Below are positions 9,036 to 17,480 of a DNA stretch of 64,000 nt, piece by piece; position 1 is the stretch's first letter, and every line of letters begins with the position of its first letter. The position numbers and the translations under genes were made by a program. The notes beneath the pieces are model-generated. The model worked only from the letters and a program-made list of their open reading frames with translations, had not been told where the DNA came from and ran no database searches. The DNA comes from Mycobacterium yunnanensis. GTDB taxonomy: Bacteria > Actinomycetota > Actinomycetes > Mycobacteriales > Mycobacteriaceae. Location of the stretch: positions 682,516-746,515 of the forward strand of contig NZ_JACKVK010000011.1 in the NCBI RefSeq assembly GCF_025823185.1, in the 5' to 3' direction.

Positions 9036-9560
9036 ATGAAGTCGACGGCCGTCCTGTTGTGTCTCGGACTGCTCGCCGCCGCCCCCGCGTACGCGGACGG
9101 CGACCGGCTGGGCTGGCCGCTACGACCCCGTCCGGCCGTGACCAGGGCCTTCGACGCACCTGCTCAGAATTGGAACCGGGGGCACCGCGGGGTGGATCTC
9201 GCCGCGGCGGCGGGCCAGACCGTCCACGCCGCGGCGGCGGGCACCGTCGTATTCGCCGGTGAGCTGGCGGGACGGCCGTTGGTCTCCATCGCCCACCCCG
9301 GCGGGCTGCGGACCACCTACGAGCCGGTCGACGCGGCCGTGCGGGTGGGTCAGCTCGTCGACGCAGGCAGCGTGGTGGGCGTCGTGCTCGCCGGTCACCC
9401 CGGTTGCGGGGCCGCGGCGTGCCTGCACTGGGGTGCGATGTGGGGTCCGGCCTCGCGCGCGGACTACGTCGACCCGCTCGGCCTCGTCGTCACTGCTGAA
9501 CTTCGGCTCAAGCCCGTGGATGCGCCTGGTCGTGCACCGCGCGCAGCCGCGCCACGGTGA
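9036..9560 (+). CDS. Secreted M23-like (LytM-fold) protein with altered active site
   Basis: 174 residues with an N-terminal signal peptide (MKSTAVLLCLGLLAAAPAYA, cleavage after about residue 20). The LytM fold is visible: GHRGVDLA with the zinc ligands His and Asp, then GTVVFAG, a central SIAHPGGLRTTYEPV strand and a C-terminal CLHWG. In active M23 endopeptidases the last motif is HLHF-like and the middle one YxHL. Here the first His of HxH is Cys, and the His after Tyr is missing. The zinc ligands are therefore kept while the presumed general-base histidines are lost. The gene lies where M. tuberculosis has Rv2891. Its 3' end overlaps the convergent xerC by 53 nt. Confidence 0.85.
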   Translation: MKSTAVLLCLGLLAAAPAYADGDRLGWPLRPRPAVTRAFDAPAQNWNRGHRGVDLAAAAGQTVHAAAAGTVVFAGELAGRPLVSIAHPGGLRTTYEPVDAAVRVGQLVDAGSVVGVVLAGHPGCGAAACLHWGAMWGPASRADYVDPLGLVVTAELRLKPVDAPGRAPRAAAPR

Positions 9561-10425
9561 CGTGGGTGTAGAGCTGCGTGGTCGCCAGCGACGAGTGGCC
9601 GAGCAGTTCCTGGACGACGCGCAGGTCGGCGCCACCCTCCAGCAGGTGCGTCGCCGCGCTGTGTCTTAGCCCGTGCGGTCCGATGTCGGGGGCACCGGCG
9701 ACGGCGGCCATGGTCTGGTGCACGACGGTCCTTGCCTGCCGCGGGTCGATGCGTCCGCCCCTGGCGCCCAACAGCAGGGCCGGTCCTGAGTGCGGGGTGG
9801 CCAGGGCGGGCCTGCCGTCGGTGAGCCAGGCGGTGAAGGCTCGAAGGACGGGTTCACCGAAGGGCACGGTGCGCTGTTTGTCACCCTTGCCGAGCACGCG
9901 CAGGACTCGTTGGCCGGCGTCGACGTCGTCGACGTCGAGACCGCACAGCTCGCTGACGCGAATCCCGGTGGCGTACAACGTTTCCACGATCAACCTGTCG
10001 CGCAACGCCATCGGATCGCCCTGCTGCGCGCCCGAGGTGGCGGCATCCATCGCGTCGAGGGCCTGATCCTGACGGAGCACGGCAGGCAGCGAGCGCCGCG
10101 CCCGCGGCACCTGTAGCCGCACCGCCGGATCGCCGTCCATCAGTCCCCGCCGCGACGCCCAGGCGGTGAAGGTCTTGACCGCCGAAGTGCGCCGGGCCAG
10201 CGTCGTACGCGCGGCACCCGTGGCCGCCTGCGACGCCAGCCACGATCGCAGGACCGGAAGCGACAGCCCGTCCAGCGACGGGTCCCCGCCGACCCGTTCG
10301 CCGAGGAAGGCGAACAGCGAGCGCAGGTCACCGAGGTAGGCACGGCGGGTGTGCGCCGAGCGGGCGCGGTGCAGGGCGAGGTACTCGTCGAACTCCTCGA
10401 GCACCACTTCGACCGCCGCCGCCAC
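9508..10425 (-). CDS. xerC: Tyrosine recombinase XerC
   Basis: A site-specific recombinase that resolves chromosome dimers at dif, together with XerD. The N-terminal SAM-like core-binding domain (about residues 8–105) is followed by the catalytic domain with the full set of residues: Arg156 (ATGIRVSEL), Lys180, His251 and Arg254 (HGLRHSAATHLL), His277 (LGHSSL) and nucleophile Tyr286 (TTQLYTHV). 305 residues from the GTG at 10425. The start is uncertain: AAGGGA directly abuts this GTG, and a GTG at 10407 would give 299 residues, closer to the roughly 298 of M. tuberculosis XerC. It converges on and overlaps the M23 gene. Confidence 0.93.
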   Translation of the reverse strand: MAAAVEVVLEEFDEYLALHRARSAHTRRAYLGDLRSLFAFLGERVGGDPSLDGLSLPVLRSWLASQAATGAARTTLARRTSAVKTFTAWASRRGLMDGDPAVRLQVPRARRSLPAVLRQDQALDAMDAATSGAQQGDPMALRDRLIVETLYATGIRVSELCGLDVDDVDAGQRVLRVLGKGDKQRTVPFGEPVLRAFTAWLTDGRPALATPHSGPALLLGARGGRIDPRQARTVVHQTMAAVAGAPDIGPHGLRHSAATHLLEGGADLRVVQELLGHSSLATTQLYTHVTVARLRAVHDQAHPRA

Positions 10426-10511
10426 TCCCTTACGGTGACAGACCGGTCCCGGCGTCACCCGCCGCAGCAGTTCGTGTCCCGAATTCGAGACCACACGGTG
10501 ACGTGACGCGG

Positions 10512-11669
10512 CTAGGGCGACACCGCCGTGCTGGCCGGATCGATCATGATCTTCGCGTGCGTCTCCGGATCGCCAAGGGCGTCGAACGCCGCTTCCACTC
10601 CGTCCAATCCGACGGTGCCGGTCAGCAGCGGCGAACCGTCGACCTTGCCGTCGGCCAGCATGTGCAGCGTGTCGCGGAATTCCAAGGGGGTGTAGCCGAA
10701 TACGAAGCGCAGGTCGACTTCCTTGCTGATGGCCATCGCGGGCCGCAGCTTGTCCTCGCCCATGCACACGCCCACCACCACGACGCGGGAGTTCAGCGGT
10801 GCTGCCGCGACGACCCCGTCGATCATGCCGGGCACGCCGACGCATTCGAAGATCACCGGCCGCTTGGGCCCGGCCGCGCCCAGGGCGTCGGCGGCCCGGT
10901 AGACATGCGACCACCCCGGCAGCTTGCGGAGCTTCTCCATCGACCCCATGCCCAGTTCGTAGAGCGCCGGGGCGCGGGTGATCATGCCCTTGGACCCCGC
11001 GCGTTCGTACGGCGAGTCCACTGCCGGGTCGACCACGACGTCGGCACCGCACCTGGTCGCGAGAGCCCTTCGGCCTGAGGAGAAGTCGCTGGCGACCACG
11101 GTCTTCACCCCGGAGGCCTTGAGGTGGCTGATCACCGCCAGCCCGACCGGACCGCACCCGATCACGATGGCGACGTCGCCCTTGCCGATCTCGCTGCGCC
11201 GCACCGCGTGCAGGGCCACGGCCATCGGCTCGGTCAACGCGGCGACGTCGGCGGGCAACCCGTTGGGCACGACGAAGCTCATCGCGGCCTCGGCGACCAC
11301 GCGCTCGGCGTACCCGCCCGGCGCCAGCGGTGAGAGCCCGGTCAGGTGTACGCCGCCGGCTGCCCGCACCAGAGGGAACGACACCACCAGGGTGCCGACC
11401 GTGAACTCCTTGCCGACGCCCTTGCCGCGTTCGGCGACCTCGCCGGAGAACTCGTGGCCCATCACCACCGGGGTGTCCGACCGCATGAAGTCCTCGTAGC
11501 CCACCGCGGTCATGACGTCCCGCAACTCGCCGGCGTGGTGGCGGGCATGCAAATCGGAACCGCAAATGCCACAACGCTTCACCTCGAGGACGAGCTGCCC
11601 CTTCGCCGGTCGGGGATCGGCGGCGTCGACGACCTCCAGCGCACCGTCCAGGCAACGGACCGCCCTCAT
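10512..11669 (-). CDS. Zinc-type alcohol dehydrogenase family protein
   Basis: A 385-residue medium-chain dehydrogenase/reductase. The catalytic zinc site is visible as CGICGSDLHARHH (Cys near residue 34) and GHEFSGEV; the NAD(P)-binding Rossmann motif is VIGCGPVGLAVI in the middle. The structural-zinc lobe with four closely spaced cysteines of classical alcohol dehydrogenases is absent: that region reads FPLVRAAGGVHLTGLSPLAPGGYAE-like sequence with no cysteines. It overlaps the upstream alpha-hydroxy-acid oxidase by 4 nt (ATGA), so the two are translationally coupled. M. tuberculosis has an oxidoreductase at the corresponding place (Rv2893), but of a kind I cannot confirm as orthologous. Confidence 0.85.
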   Translation of the reverse strand: MRAVRCLDGALEVVDAADPRPAKGQLVLEVKRCGICGSDLHARHHAGELRDVMTAVGYEDFMRSDTPVVMGHEFSGEVAERGKGVGKEFTVGTLVVSFPLVRAAGGVHLTGLSPLAPGGYAERVVAEAAMSFVVPNGLPADVAALTEPMAVALHAVRRSEIGKGDVAIVIGCGPVGLAVISHLKASGVKTVVASDFSSGRRALATRCGADVVVDPAVDSPYERAGSKGMITRAPALYELGMGSMEKLRKLPGWSHVYRAADALGAAGPKRPVIFECVGVPGMIDGVVAAAPLNSRVVVVGVCMGEDKLRPAMAISKEVDLRFVFGYTPLEFRDTLHMLADGKVDGSPLLTGTVGLDGVEAAFDALGDPETHAKIMIDPASTAVSP

Positions 11670-12844
11670 CGGGTGCCCTCGGCCGCATCGACCCGGCGCA
11701 GGGCGTCGGGTACGAGGTCCTTGAGGGAGCCATAGCCGTCCACGGCCATGATGAGATCCGCCTCGGCGAGCAGCGAACGCAGCACGTGCACCGCGCCGTC
11801 GACGCCGCCAAGTGCCATGCCGTAGGCGTACGGCCGTCCGACGCCGACCGCGGTGGCGCCGAGCGCCAACGCCTTGACGACGTCGGCACCGCTGCGGACG
11901 CCCGAGTCGAACAGGACGGGCGCCCCGTTGGCGGCCTCCACCACGCCCGGCAGGGCGTCGATCGCGGGCAGTCCACCGTTGGCTTGGCGCCCACCGTGGT
12001 TGCTGCAGTAGATGCCGTCGACGCCGCCGTCGAGCGCTCGGCGGGCGTCGTCGGGATGCTGGATGCCCTTGACCAAGAGCGGCAGCGTGGTCAGCGATCG
12101 CAACCATGGCAAGTCGTTCCAGGACAACCGGTTTCCGAAGACCGAGATCCACTTGAGGATCGCGGCCTGAGGGTTCTCCTCGGGAGTCTGGGCCAGCGAC
12201 GCGCGGAAGACGGGGTCGGCGAAGTAGTTCGAGAGGCAGTGCCCGCGCAGCTGGGGAAAGTTCGACGTCGTCAGATCGCGCGGACGCCAGCCGGGGATCC
12301 AGGTGTCCAGCGTGACGACGATGCCCTTGTATCCGGCGGCCTCGGCCCGCGACACCAGGCTGGCCGCCAGGTCGCGGTCGGTCGGGGTGTAGAGCTGGAA
12401 GAAGCCTGGGGTGTCACCGAATTCGGCCGCGACGTCCTCCAGCGGGTCGGCCGTCAGCGTCGACGTCATCATCGGTACGCCGGTGCGGGCGGCCGCCTTG
12501 GCCGCGGCCAGGTCACCGTGGCCGTCTTGCGCGCACAAGCCGATCACCCCGATGGGCGCCATGAACAACGGCGACGGCAGGCTCAGCCCGAACAGTTCGA
12601 CGGAGAGGTCGCGTTCGGCGGCCCCGACGAACATCCGGGGTATCAGTCCCCAGCGTTCGAAGGCGGTGACGTTGACCCGCTGCGTCCGCTCGTCCCCCGC
12701 GCCACCGGCGACGTAGGACCACACCGACGGGGCCATCGCGGACTGGGCCTTGGCCTCCAGTTCGGCGAACGCCATCGGGTAGGACGGCAGGACCCCGGAG
12801 AGGCCCTGAAGGTAGATCTCGAGCTGATAGTCACCGAATGCCAT
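11666..12844 (-). CDS. FMN-dependent alpha-hydroxy-acid oxidase (lactate 2-monooxygenase-like)
   Basis: A 392-residue flavoenzyme of the glycolate oxidase/lactate monooxygenase family. Visible hallmarks are PLFMAPIG and the FMN phosphate region, TLDTWIPGWRPRD in the middle, the lysine of LLVKGI, the catalytic-base motif SNHGGRQ and the C-terminal FDSGVRSGADVVKALALGA flavin-binding stretch. The closest remembered relatives are mycobacterial lactate 2-monooxygenases, which turn lactate plus oxygen into acetate, CO2 and water; some members are plain oxidases, so the reaction is inferred. ATG at 12844 is chosen because the frame upstream enters the viuB gene. Coupled by ATGA to the dehydrogenase downstream. 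Confidence 0.85.
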   Translation of the reverse strand: MAFGDYQLEIYLQGLSGVLPSYPMAFAELEAKAQSAMAPSVWSYVAGGAGDERTQRVNVTAFERWGLIPRMFVGAAERDLSVELFGLSLPSPLFMAPIGVIGLCAQDGHGDLAAAKAAARTGVPMMTSTLTADPLEDVAAEFGDTPGFFQLYTPTDRDLAASLVSRAEAAGYKGIVVTLDTWIPGWRPRDLTTSNFPQLRGHCLSNYFADPVFRASLAQTPEENPQAAILKWISVFGNRLSWNDLPWLRSLTTLPLLVKGIQHPDDARRALDGGVDGIYCSNHGGRQANGGLPAIDALPGVVEAANGAPVLFDSGVRSGADVVKALALGATAVGVGRPYAYGMALGGVDGAVHVLRSLLAEADLIMAVDGYGSLKDLVPDALRRVDAAEGTR

Positions 12845-12866
12845 GGGCCAAGCCTGCCAGTCCGGC

Positions 12867-13721
12867 TCAGCTGGCGGACCCGGACTCCGCTTTCGCCAGC
12901 TCGGCCTTCCACTGCCGGAAGGTCTCCTCCGTGCGACCGCGCCGCCAGTACCCGGAGATCGACGCCCACTTCGCGTCGACGCCGCGTTCCTTGCGGATGT
13001 AGCCGCGCAGGTTGTGCATGACGGCTTGCGCCTCACCGTGGACGAACACCTGCACCTGACCTGGCCGCCACAGGGCTTCCTTGACGGCCTCGATCAGCGG
13101 CGCGTGGTCGCCCGCCTGCTCCTCGGGGACCAGGTCGGCGCGTCCGCCGCGGTAGATCCAGCGGATCTGCACGCCCTCGGGCGCGACAAGTTCGATCTCG
13201 TCGTCGGGGCCGCTCACCTCGACGAAGACGTAGCCGACGGCGTCCGACGGCATCGCCTCCAGCGCCGCGCTGATGGCAGGCAGCCCGGCCTCGTCACCGG
13301 CGAGCAGGTGCCAGTCGGCGGCGGGGTCGGGCGCATAGGCACCGCTGGGTCCCATGAGGTAGGCGGGGTCGCCGGACTCGACCGACGCCGCCCACGGGCC
13401 CGCCACGCCGTGTTCGCCGTGGACGACGAAGTCGATGCTGATCTCTTCGCGTTCGCGGTCGACCTTGCGCACCGTGTAGGTCCGCACGACGGGCCGGTGG
13501 GCCTCGGGCAGGTCGGCGAAGCTGTCGAGGGTCAACGGTGTCGGCAGGCTCGACACGTCGGTGCCCGAACGCGGCAGCACGATCTTGACGTAGGCGTCGG
13601 TGAAGTCGTTGGGCGTGAACGTGGTGAAGCCACCGCCGAGCACCAGTCGGATCATGTGCGGTGTCAGCTGTTCGGTGCGCACCACCTCGAAGGTGTGGAT
13701 CGGACGTGCGGCCACGGTCAC
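12867..13721 (-). CDS. viuB: Siderophore-interacting FAD/NAD(P)H reductase (ViuB family)
   Basis: 284 residues. The N-terminal FAD-binding barrel includes the RTYTVRKVD motif (R-x-Y-T/S, binding FAD) and the HGVAGPWAASVESGD segment typical of siderophore-interacting proteins, followed by the C-terminal SIP domain with LLAGDEAGLPAISAALE and FVHGEAQAVMHNLRGY motifs. Such proteins reduce ferric siderophores in the cytosol to release iron. M. tuberculosis viuB (Rv2895c) has the same neighbours (xerC and dprA). A TATAGT hexamer on the minus strand at about 13751–13756 may be its −10. No IdeR box is obvious in the 60 nt upstream. Confidence 0.88.
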   Translation of the reverse strand: MTVAARPIHTFEVVRTEQLTPHMIRLVLGGGFTTFTPNDFTDAYVKIVLPRSGTDVSSLPTPLTLDSFADLPEAHRPVVRTYTVRKVDREREEISIDFVVHGEHGVAGPWAASVESGDPAYLMGPSGAYAPDPAADWHLLAGDEAGLPAISAALEAMPSDAVGYVFVEVSGPDDEIELVAPEGVQIRWIYRGGRADLVPEEQAGDHAPLIEAVKEALWRPGQVQVFVHGEAQAVMHNLRGYIRKERGVDAKWASISGYWRRGRTEETFRQWKAELAKAESGSAS

Positions 13722-13782
13722 CTCTTTGCAGTCGTCGGTTGGCGACCTTCGACTATACGAGCGGCCGGGGCCTAGTGGCCGG

Positions 13783-14838
13783 CTACCGTGCGAGCACGCT
13801 CGCGGTGTACTTGGGCTGAAAGTCCGTCGTCAACAAGGCGCCGAAGTTGTCCTCCCGGTTGCCCCGGTTGGCGGTGTCGACGTCGCGGATGCTGTAGACG
13901 AACGCCGGTCCGGCCCAGCTGAAGGCGCTCAGTCCGGCGAACACGTCGAGGATCTGCTTGGCCTGCTCCTGCTGGCTGACTCCCTCGGCGCCGGGATCCG
14001 AGGTGGGCGCGCCGAGCTCGGTCATCCAGATCTTCTTGTTGCCGTCACCGTTGCGCGTCATCACGTCATGGGCCCTCGGGAGGTCCGACCAGGCGTTCTC
14101 GGGATCCCCGGCCAGACCGGTGGGAAAGACGTAGGGGTGCATGGCAGCTGCGTCGAAGTAGCCCTTGGCCCCGTTGGCGTACATGTCGTTGAGGAAGTTG
14201 GGCGGTCCGTCGGCGCCGACGGCGCGACTCAGACCCGCCGAGATCACGGTGCTGTTCGGCTGCACCGCCTTGATCGCCGGGTACGCGGCCTTCAGCAGAC
14301 CGACGTAGACCGCGGGGCGATTGTCGGCGTAGCCGAGGAACCCCGGCAGGTTGGGCTCGTTCCAGATTTCCCAGGCGCTGACGCGATCGCGGTAGCGCGT
14401 GGCGACGGCCGCGGCGAAGGTGCCGTACTCGGCGGGGTCGACCGGCGGGGCGTAGAGCGGGGCGCCCGGCGCCCTGGCCCAATCCGGGGTGTTGACGATC
14501 ATCGCCAGCACCTGCATGCCCCGGCTGCGGGCGCCGTCGATCCAGTGGTCGACATAGCCCCAGTCGAACTCGCCCTTCACCCTCTCGATGGCGGCCCAGT
14601 CGACGTGCACTCGCATCCAGCGGGCGTTGGTCTGTGCGGCCGCGTCGAGTTCGCGGTCGGCGTCCCCGGGGCTCATCCAGATCTGCGAGGCGCCGACGCT
14701 GAACCCGTAGCCACCGGGGGGCGCCGCCGGCGCGGCGTTGGCCACCCGCGATCCCGCCACCTCGATCGAGGTGAGCAGGAACACGGCGGCCACGAGTAGT
14801 GCGAGGGCGCGGCGACCACTGACGTCCAGGCTGAGCAT
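13783..14838 (-). CDS. Secreted glycoside hydrolase, GH39/GH5-like (clan GH-A)
   Basis: A 351-residue protein with a signal peptide (basic start, hydrophobic core at about residues 10–28, Ala-rich cleavage zone near VANAAPA). The mature part looks like a (β/α)8 retaining glycosidase: MRVHVDWAAIE, then AWEIWNEPN with the acid/base Glu, and KIWMTELGAP with the nucleophile Glu near the end. This NEP…TEL(G) arrangement is that of GH39 and related GH5/GH-A enzymes. The substrate is unknown; cell-wall arabinan or environmental polysaccharide would both fit. It is transcribed away from dprA with a 9-nt gap after the dprA stop, possibly as the last gene of that operon. Confidence 0.78.
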   Translation of the reverse strand: MLSLDVSGRRALALLVAAVFLLTSIEVAGSRVANAAPAAPPGGYGFSVGASQIWMSPGDADRELDAAAQTNARWMRVHVDWAAIERVKGEFDWGYVDHWIDGARSRGMQVLAMIVNTPDWARAPGAPLYAPPVDPAEYGTFAAAVATRYRDRVSAWEIWNEPNLPGFLGYADNRPAVYVGLLKAAYPAIKAVQPNSTVISAGLSRAVGADGPPNFLNDMYANGAKGYFDAAAMHPYVFPTGLAGDPENAWSDLPRAHDVMTRNGDGNKKIWMTELGAPTSDPGAEGVSQQEQAKQILDVFAGLSAFSWAGPAFVYSIRDVDTANRGNREDNFGALLTTDFQPKYTASVLAR

Positions 14839-14847
14839 GGGGTCAAC

Positions 14848-15972
14848 CTACCGGAGCACGATTTGCCACCTCCCCTCGTGCCGACGTATGAGGCCGGCCA
14901 GCTCCAGCGTGGCCAGTGGCCCGAGCAGGTCGGTCGGCGGTACACCGGCGGCCACTGCGAGTTCGTCGACGGTCCTGGCGGCGCGCGGCGGGAAGGCGTC
15001 GTAGGTACGCAACTCGACGTCGGTCAGGCCGTCCAGCGGTGAGACGGGATGGTCGGGTTCGGTCGCGAGTTCACCAGCGGCCCCGACCACTTCGACGACT
15101 TCTTCGACGCGCGTGACGAGCAGCGCTCCGTTCCTGATCAGCACGTGGCACCCGGCCGAGGCCGACGACGTCACGGGGCCTGGGTAGGCGCACACCGGCC
15201 GCCCGAGGGCCTGCGCCCACGACGCGGTGTTGGCCGCCCCGCTGCGCAGCCCCGCCTCCACCACGACCGTCGCCCCCGAGAGGGCGGCGACCAGGCGATT
15301 ACGGGTCAGGAACCGGTGCCGCGCCGGCCGCACGCCGGGTGGGTACTCGCTGACCAGCAGTCCCTGCTCGGCGACGCGGCGCAACATCGCGGTGTGGGCC
15401 GACGGGTAGGGCACGTCGACCCCGCCGGCGAGGACCGCCACAGTGAGGCCTTCGGCGCCGAGCGTCGCCCGGTGGGCGACACCGTCGATCCCGAAGGCTC
15501 CGCCGGAGACCACCGCGACGTCGCGTTCGGCGAGCCCGGCTGCCAAGTCCGCGGCCTGATGCTCCCCGTACATCGTCGCCGCGCGCGTCCCCACGATCGC
15601 GCAGGAGCGCTCGGCGACGTCGGCCAGCGAATCCTCCCCGATCACCCACAGCACCATCGGCGCGACGCCGGTCGGCCGATCACACACCGGAGTCCCCCTG
15701 AACGAGGTGAAGGCCAGCAGCGGCCACTCGGGGTCGTCAGGGGTCACCAGACGACCACCCAGCCGGGCGAGCGACTCCAGATCCTCGGCGGCACAGTCGA
15801 CCTCGCGCCGCGCTTCGGTGATCCGCCGCAATTTCTCGTCCGTCACCCGACCACTCTTGATCTGCCGCGCCGCCTCGACGGGTCCGAGGTCGGCCACATA
15901 CGCCGACAGTTCCCGCGACGGCGGTTCGACGACACGCGACAGGTAGGCCCACGCGCGGTCCTCGGCGCTCAT
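14848..15972 (-). CDS. dprA: DNA-processing protein DprA
   Basis: A 374-residue RecA loader on incoming single-stranded DNA. An N-terminal helical domain precedes the Rossmann-like core with CAIVGTRAATMYG, the VVSGGAFGIDGVAHRATL motif, the VAVLAGGVDVPYPSAH loop and LVSEYPPGVRPARHRFLTRNRLVAALS, all classical for DprA/Smf. A C-terminal winged helix (about residues 310–374) ends the protein. The start ATG at 15972 overlaps the comM stop by 4 nt. The dprA–comM–yraN order is conserved in mycobacteria, although natural competence is not well established there. Confidence 0.93.
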   Translation of the reverse strand: MSAEDRAWAYLSRVVEPPSRELSAYVADLGPVEAARQIKSGRVTDEKLRRITEARREVDCAAEDLESLARLGGRLVTPDDPEWPLLAFTSFRGTPVCDRPTGVAPMVLWVIGEDSLADVAERSCAIVGTRAATMYGEHQAADLAAGLAERDVAVVSGGAFGIDGVAHRATLGAEGLTVAVLAGGVDVPYPSAHTAMLRRVAEQGLLVSEYPPGVRPARHRFLTRNRLVAALSGATVVVEAGLRSGAANTASWAQALGRPVCAYPGPVTSSASAGCHVLIRNGALLVTRVEEVVEVVGAAGELATEPDHPVSPLDGLTDVELRTYDAFPPRAARTVDELAVAAGVPPTDLLGPLATLELAGLIRRHEGRWQIVLR

Positions 15973-17480
15973 CGCGCACCCCCGGCCTGCCGGAAGCTCA
16001 GCGCGGTGTTGACGTCCTCCAGCACGGGCATCGTGCGGCCCTTCAAGTCGGCGAGCGTCCACGCCACCCGCAGTGTCCTGTCCACACCCCGAACGCTGAG
16101 ATCACCCTTGTCGAGGGCGGATCGCAGTGGTGCCATCACCGTCCGGTCGAGACGGAACCGGCGCCTCAACAGCGGTCCGCCGACCTCGGCGTTGGTGCGC
16201 ACGCCGTGGGGCGCCCACCTCGCCGCCGCCGCGTCGCGGGCCGCGGCCACCCGGGCTCGCACCGCAGCCGAGGACTCCCCCTCCTCGGAGCCGATGGAGC
16301 CCGAGGGAACCGGATGCACGTCCACCCGCAGATCCACGCGATCCATCAGCGGACCGGACAGCTTGCCGAGATATCGCCGCTTGACGACCGCAGGGCAGAC
16401 GCAGTCACTGGACTTCGCCGTCGCGCACGGACACGGGTTCGCGGCCATCACCAGCTGGAACCGGGCCGGGTACTGCGCCACCCCGTCACGGCGGGCCAGC
16501 CGAATCACGCCGTCCTCCAAAGGAGTTCGCAGAGCTTCGAGCACGCTGGTGCCGATCTCGGCGCACTCGTCGAGGAAGAGCACTCCGCGGTGCGCGCGGC
16601 TCACCGCCCCGGGTCGCGCAAGACCAGACCCGCCGCCGACCATCGCGGCGACGGTCGAGGTGTGGTGCGGTGCGACCAACACCGGCCTGGTGATCAGCGG
16701 CGTGCGCCCCGAGAGGAGGCCGGCCACCGAGTGGATGGCCGTGACCTCGAGTGACTCCTCGTGGGTGAGCGGCGGCAGCAGACCAGGAAGGCGCTGCGCC
16801 AACATGGTCTTGCCGACTCCCGGCGGCCCCGTCAGCAGCAGGTGATGGGCGCCTGCGGCGGCGACCTCGACGGCGAACCTGGCGTGTGTCTGGCCGACGA
16901 CGTCGGCGAGATCGGCGACCGGTTGGTCCTCGGCCGCCACCTCGGCCACGCGATCGTCGAGAGCGCCCTTGCCTGCCAGCCACGCCTGCACCTGGCGCAG
17001 CGTCCTGGCGCCCCACACGTCGATGCCGTCGACCAGGCTGGCCTCGGCCAGGTTGTCGATCGGCACCACGACCGACGGCCAGCCCTCCCGCTTGGCGGCC
17101 AGCACCGCGGGCAGGACGCCCTTCACCGCCCGCACCCGTCCGTCGAGGGCCAACTCACCGAGCAACACCGTCTTGTCCAGGCGCGCCCACGACGTCTTCT
17201 TCGCCGCCGAGATCACCGACATCGCCAAGGCGATGTCGTAGACCGAGCCCATCTTCGGCAGGGTGGCCGGCGACAGGGCCAGCGTCAGTCGAGTCTGCGG
17301 CCAGTCGTTGCCGCAGTTGGTGATTGCCGCGCGCACGCGGTCCCGGGATTCCTGCAGCGCCGCGTCGGGCAGCCCGACCAGGTGCACCCCCGGCAGCCCG
17401 TTGGTGATGTCGGCCTCGATCTCCACGATGGTGCCGTCCACTCCGCGGACCGCGACGGAGTACGCCCGTCCCAGCGTCAT
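15969..17480 (-). CDS. comM: YifB/ComM family AAA+ ATPase (Mg-chelatase-like)
   Basis: 503 residues. The N-terminal Lon-like (S5 fold) domain has GLPGVHLVGLPDAALQESRDRV-type sequence; the AAA+ core follows with Walker A LLTGPPGVGKTMLAQ, Walker B GVLFLDECAEI and an insertion with cysteines (NPCPC…SDCVCP) that may bind zinc. The C-terminal Mg-chelatase lid ends in SFRQAGGAR. In Vibrio, ComM is a helicase that drives branch migration in transformation. The role in mycobacteria is inferred. Start ATG at 17480 shares one base with the yraN stop (TGATG); stop overlaps the dprA start. Confidence 0.92.
   Translation of the reverse strand: MTLGRAYSVAVRGVDGTIVEIEADITNGLPGVHLVGLPDAALQESRDRVRAAITNCGNDWPQTRLTLALSPATLPKMGSVYDIALAMSVISAAKKTSWARLDKTVLLGELALDGRVRAVKGVLPAVLAAKREGWPSVVVPIDNLAEASLVDGIDVWGARTLRQVQAWLAGKGALDDRVAEVAAEDQPVADLADVVGQTHARFAVEVAAAGAHHLLLTGPPGVGKTMLAQRLPGLLPPLTHEESLEVTAIHSVAGLLSGRTPLITRPVLVAPHHTSTVAAMVGGGSGLARPGAVSRAHRGVLFLDECAEIGTSVLEALRTPLEDGVIRLARRDGVAQYPARFQLVMAANPCPCATAKSSDCVCPAVVKRRYLGKLSGPLMDRVDLRVDVHPVPSGSIGSEEGESSAAVRARVAAARDAAAARWAPHGVRTNAEVGGPLLRRRFRLDRTVMAPLRSALDKGDLSVRGVDRTLRVAWTLADLKGRTMPVLEDVNTALSFRQAGGAR

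Noticed and set aside
10426..11994. N-terminal extension of XerC by about 520 codons
   Set aside because: The extension is the dehydrogenase gene read in another frame; XerC homologues are about 300 residues.
13722..13782. IdeR box upstream of viuB
   Set aside because: GAAGGTCGCCAACCGA has half-site character, but the spacing and symmetry are poor compared with the other two boxes.
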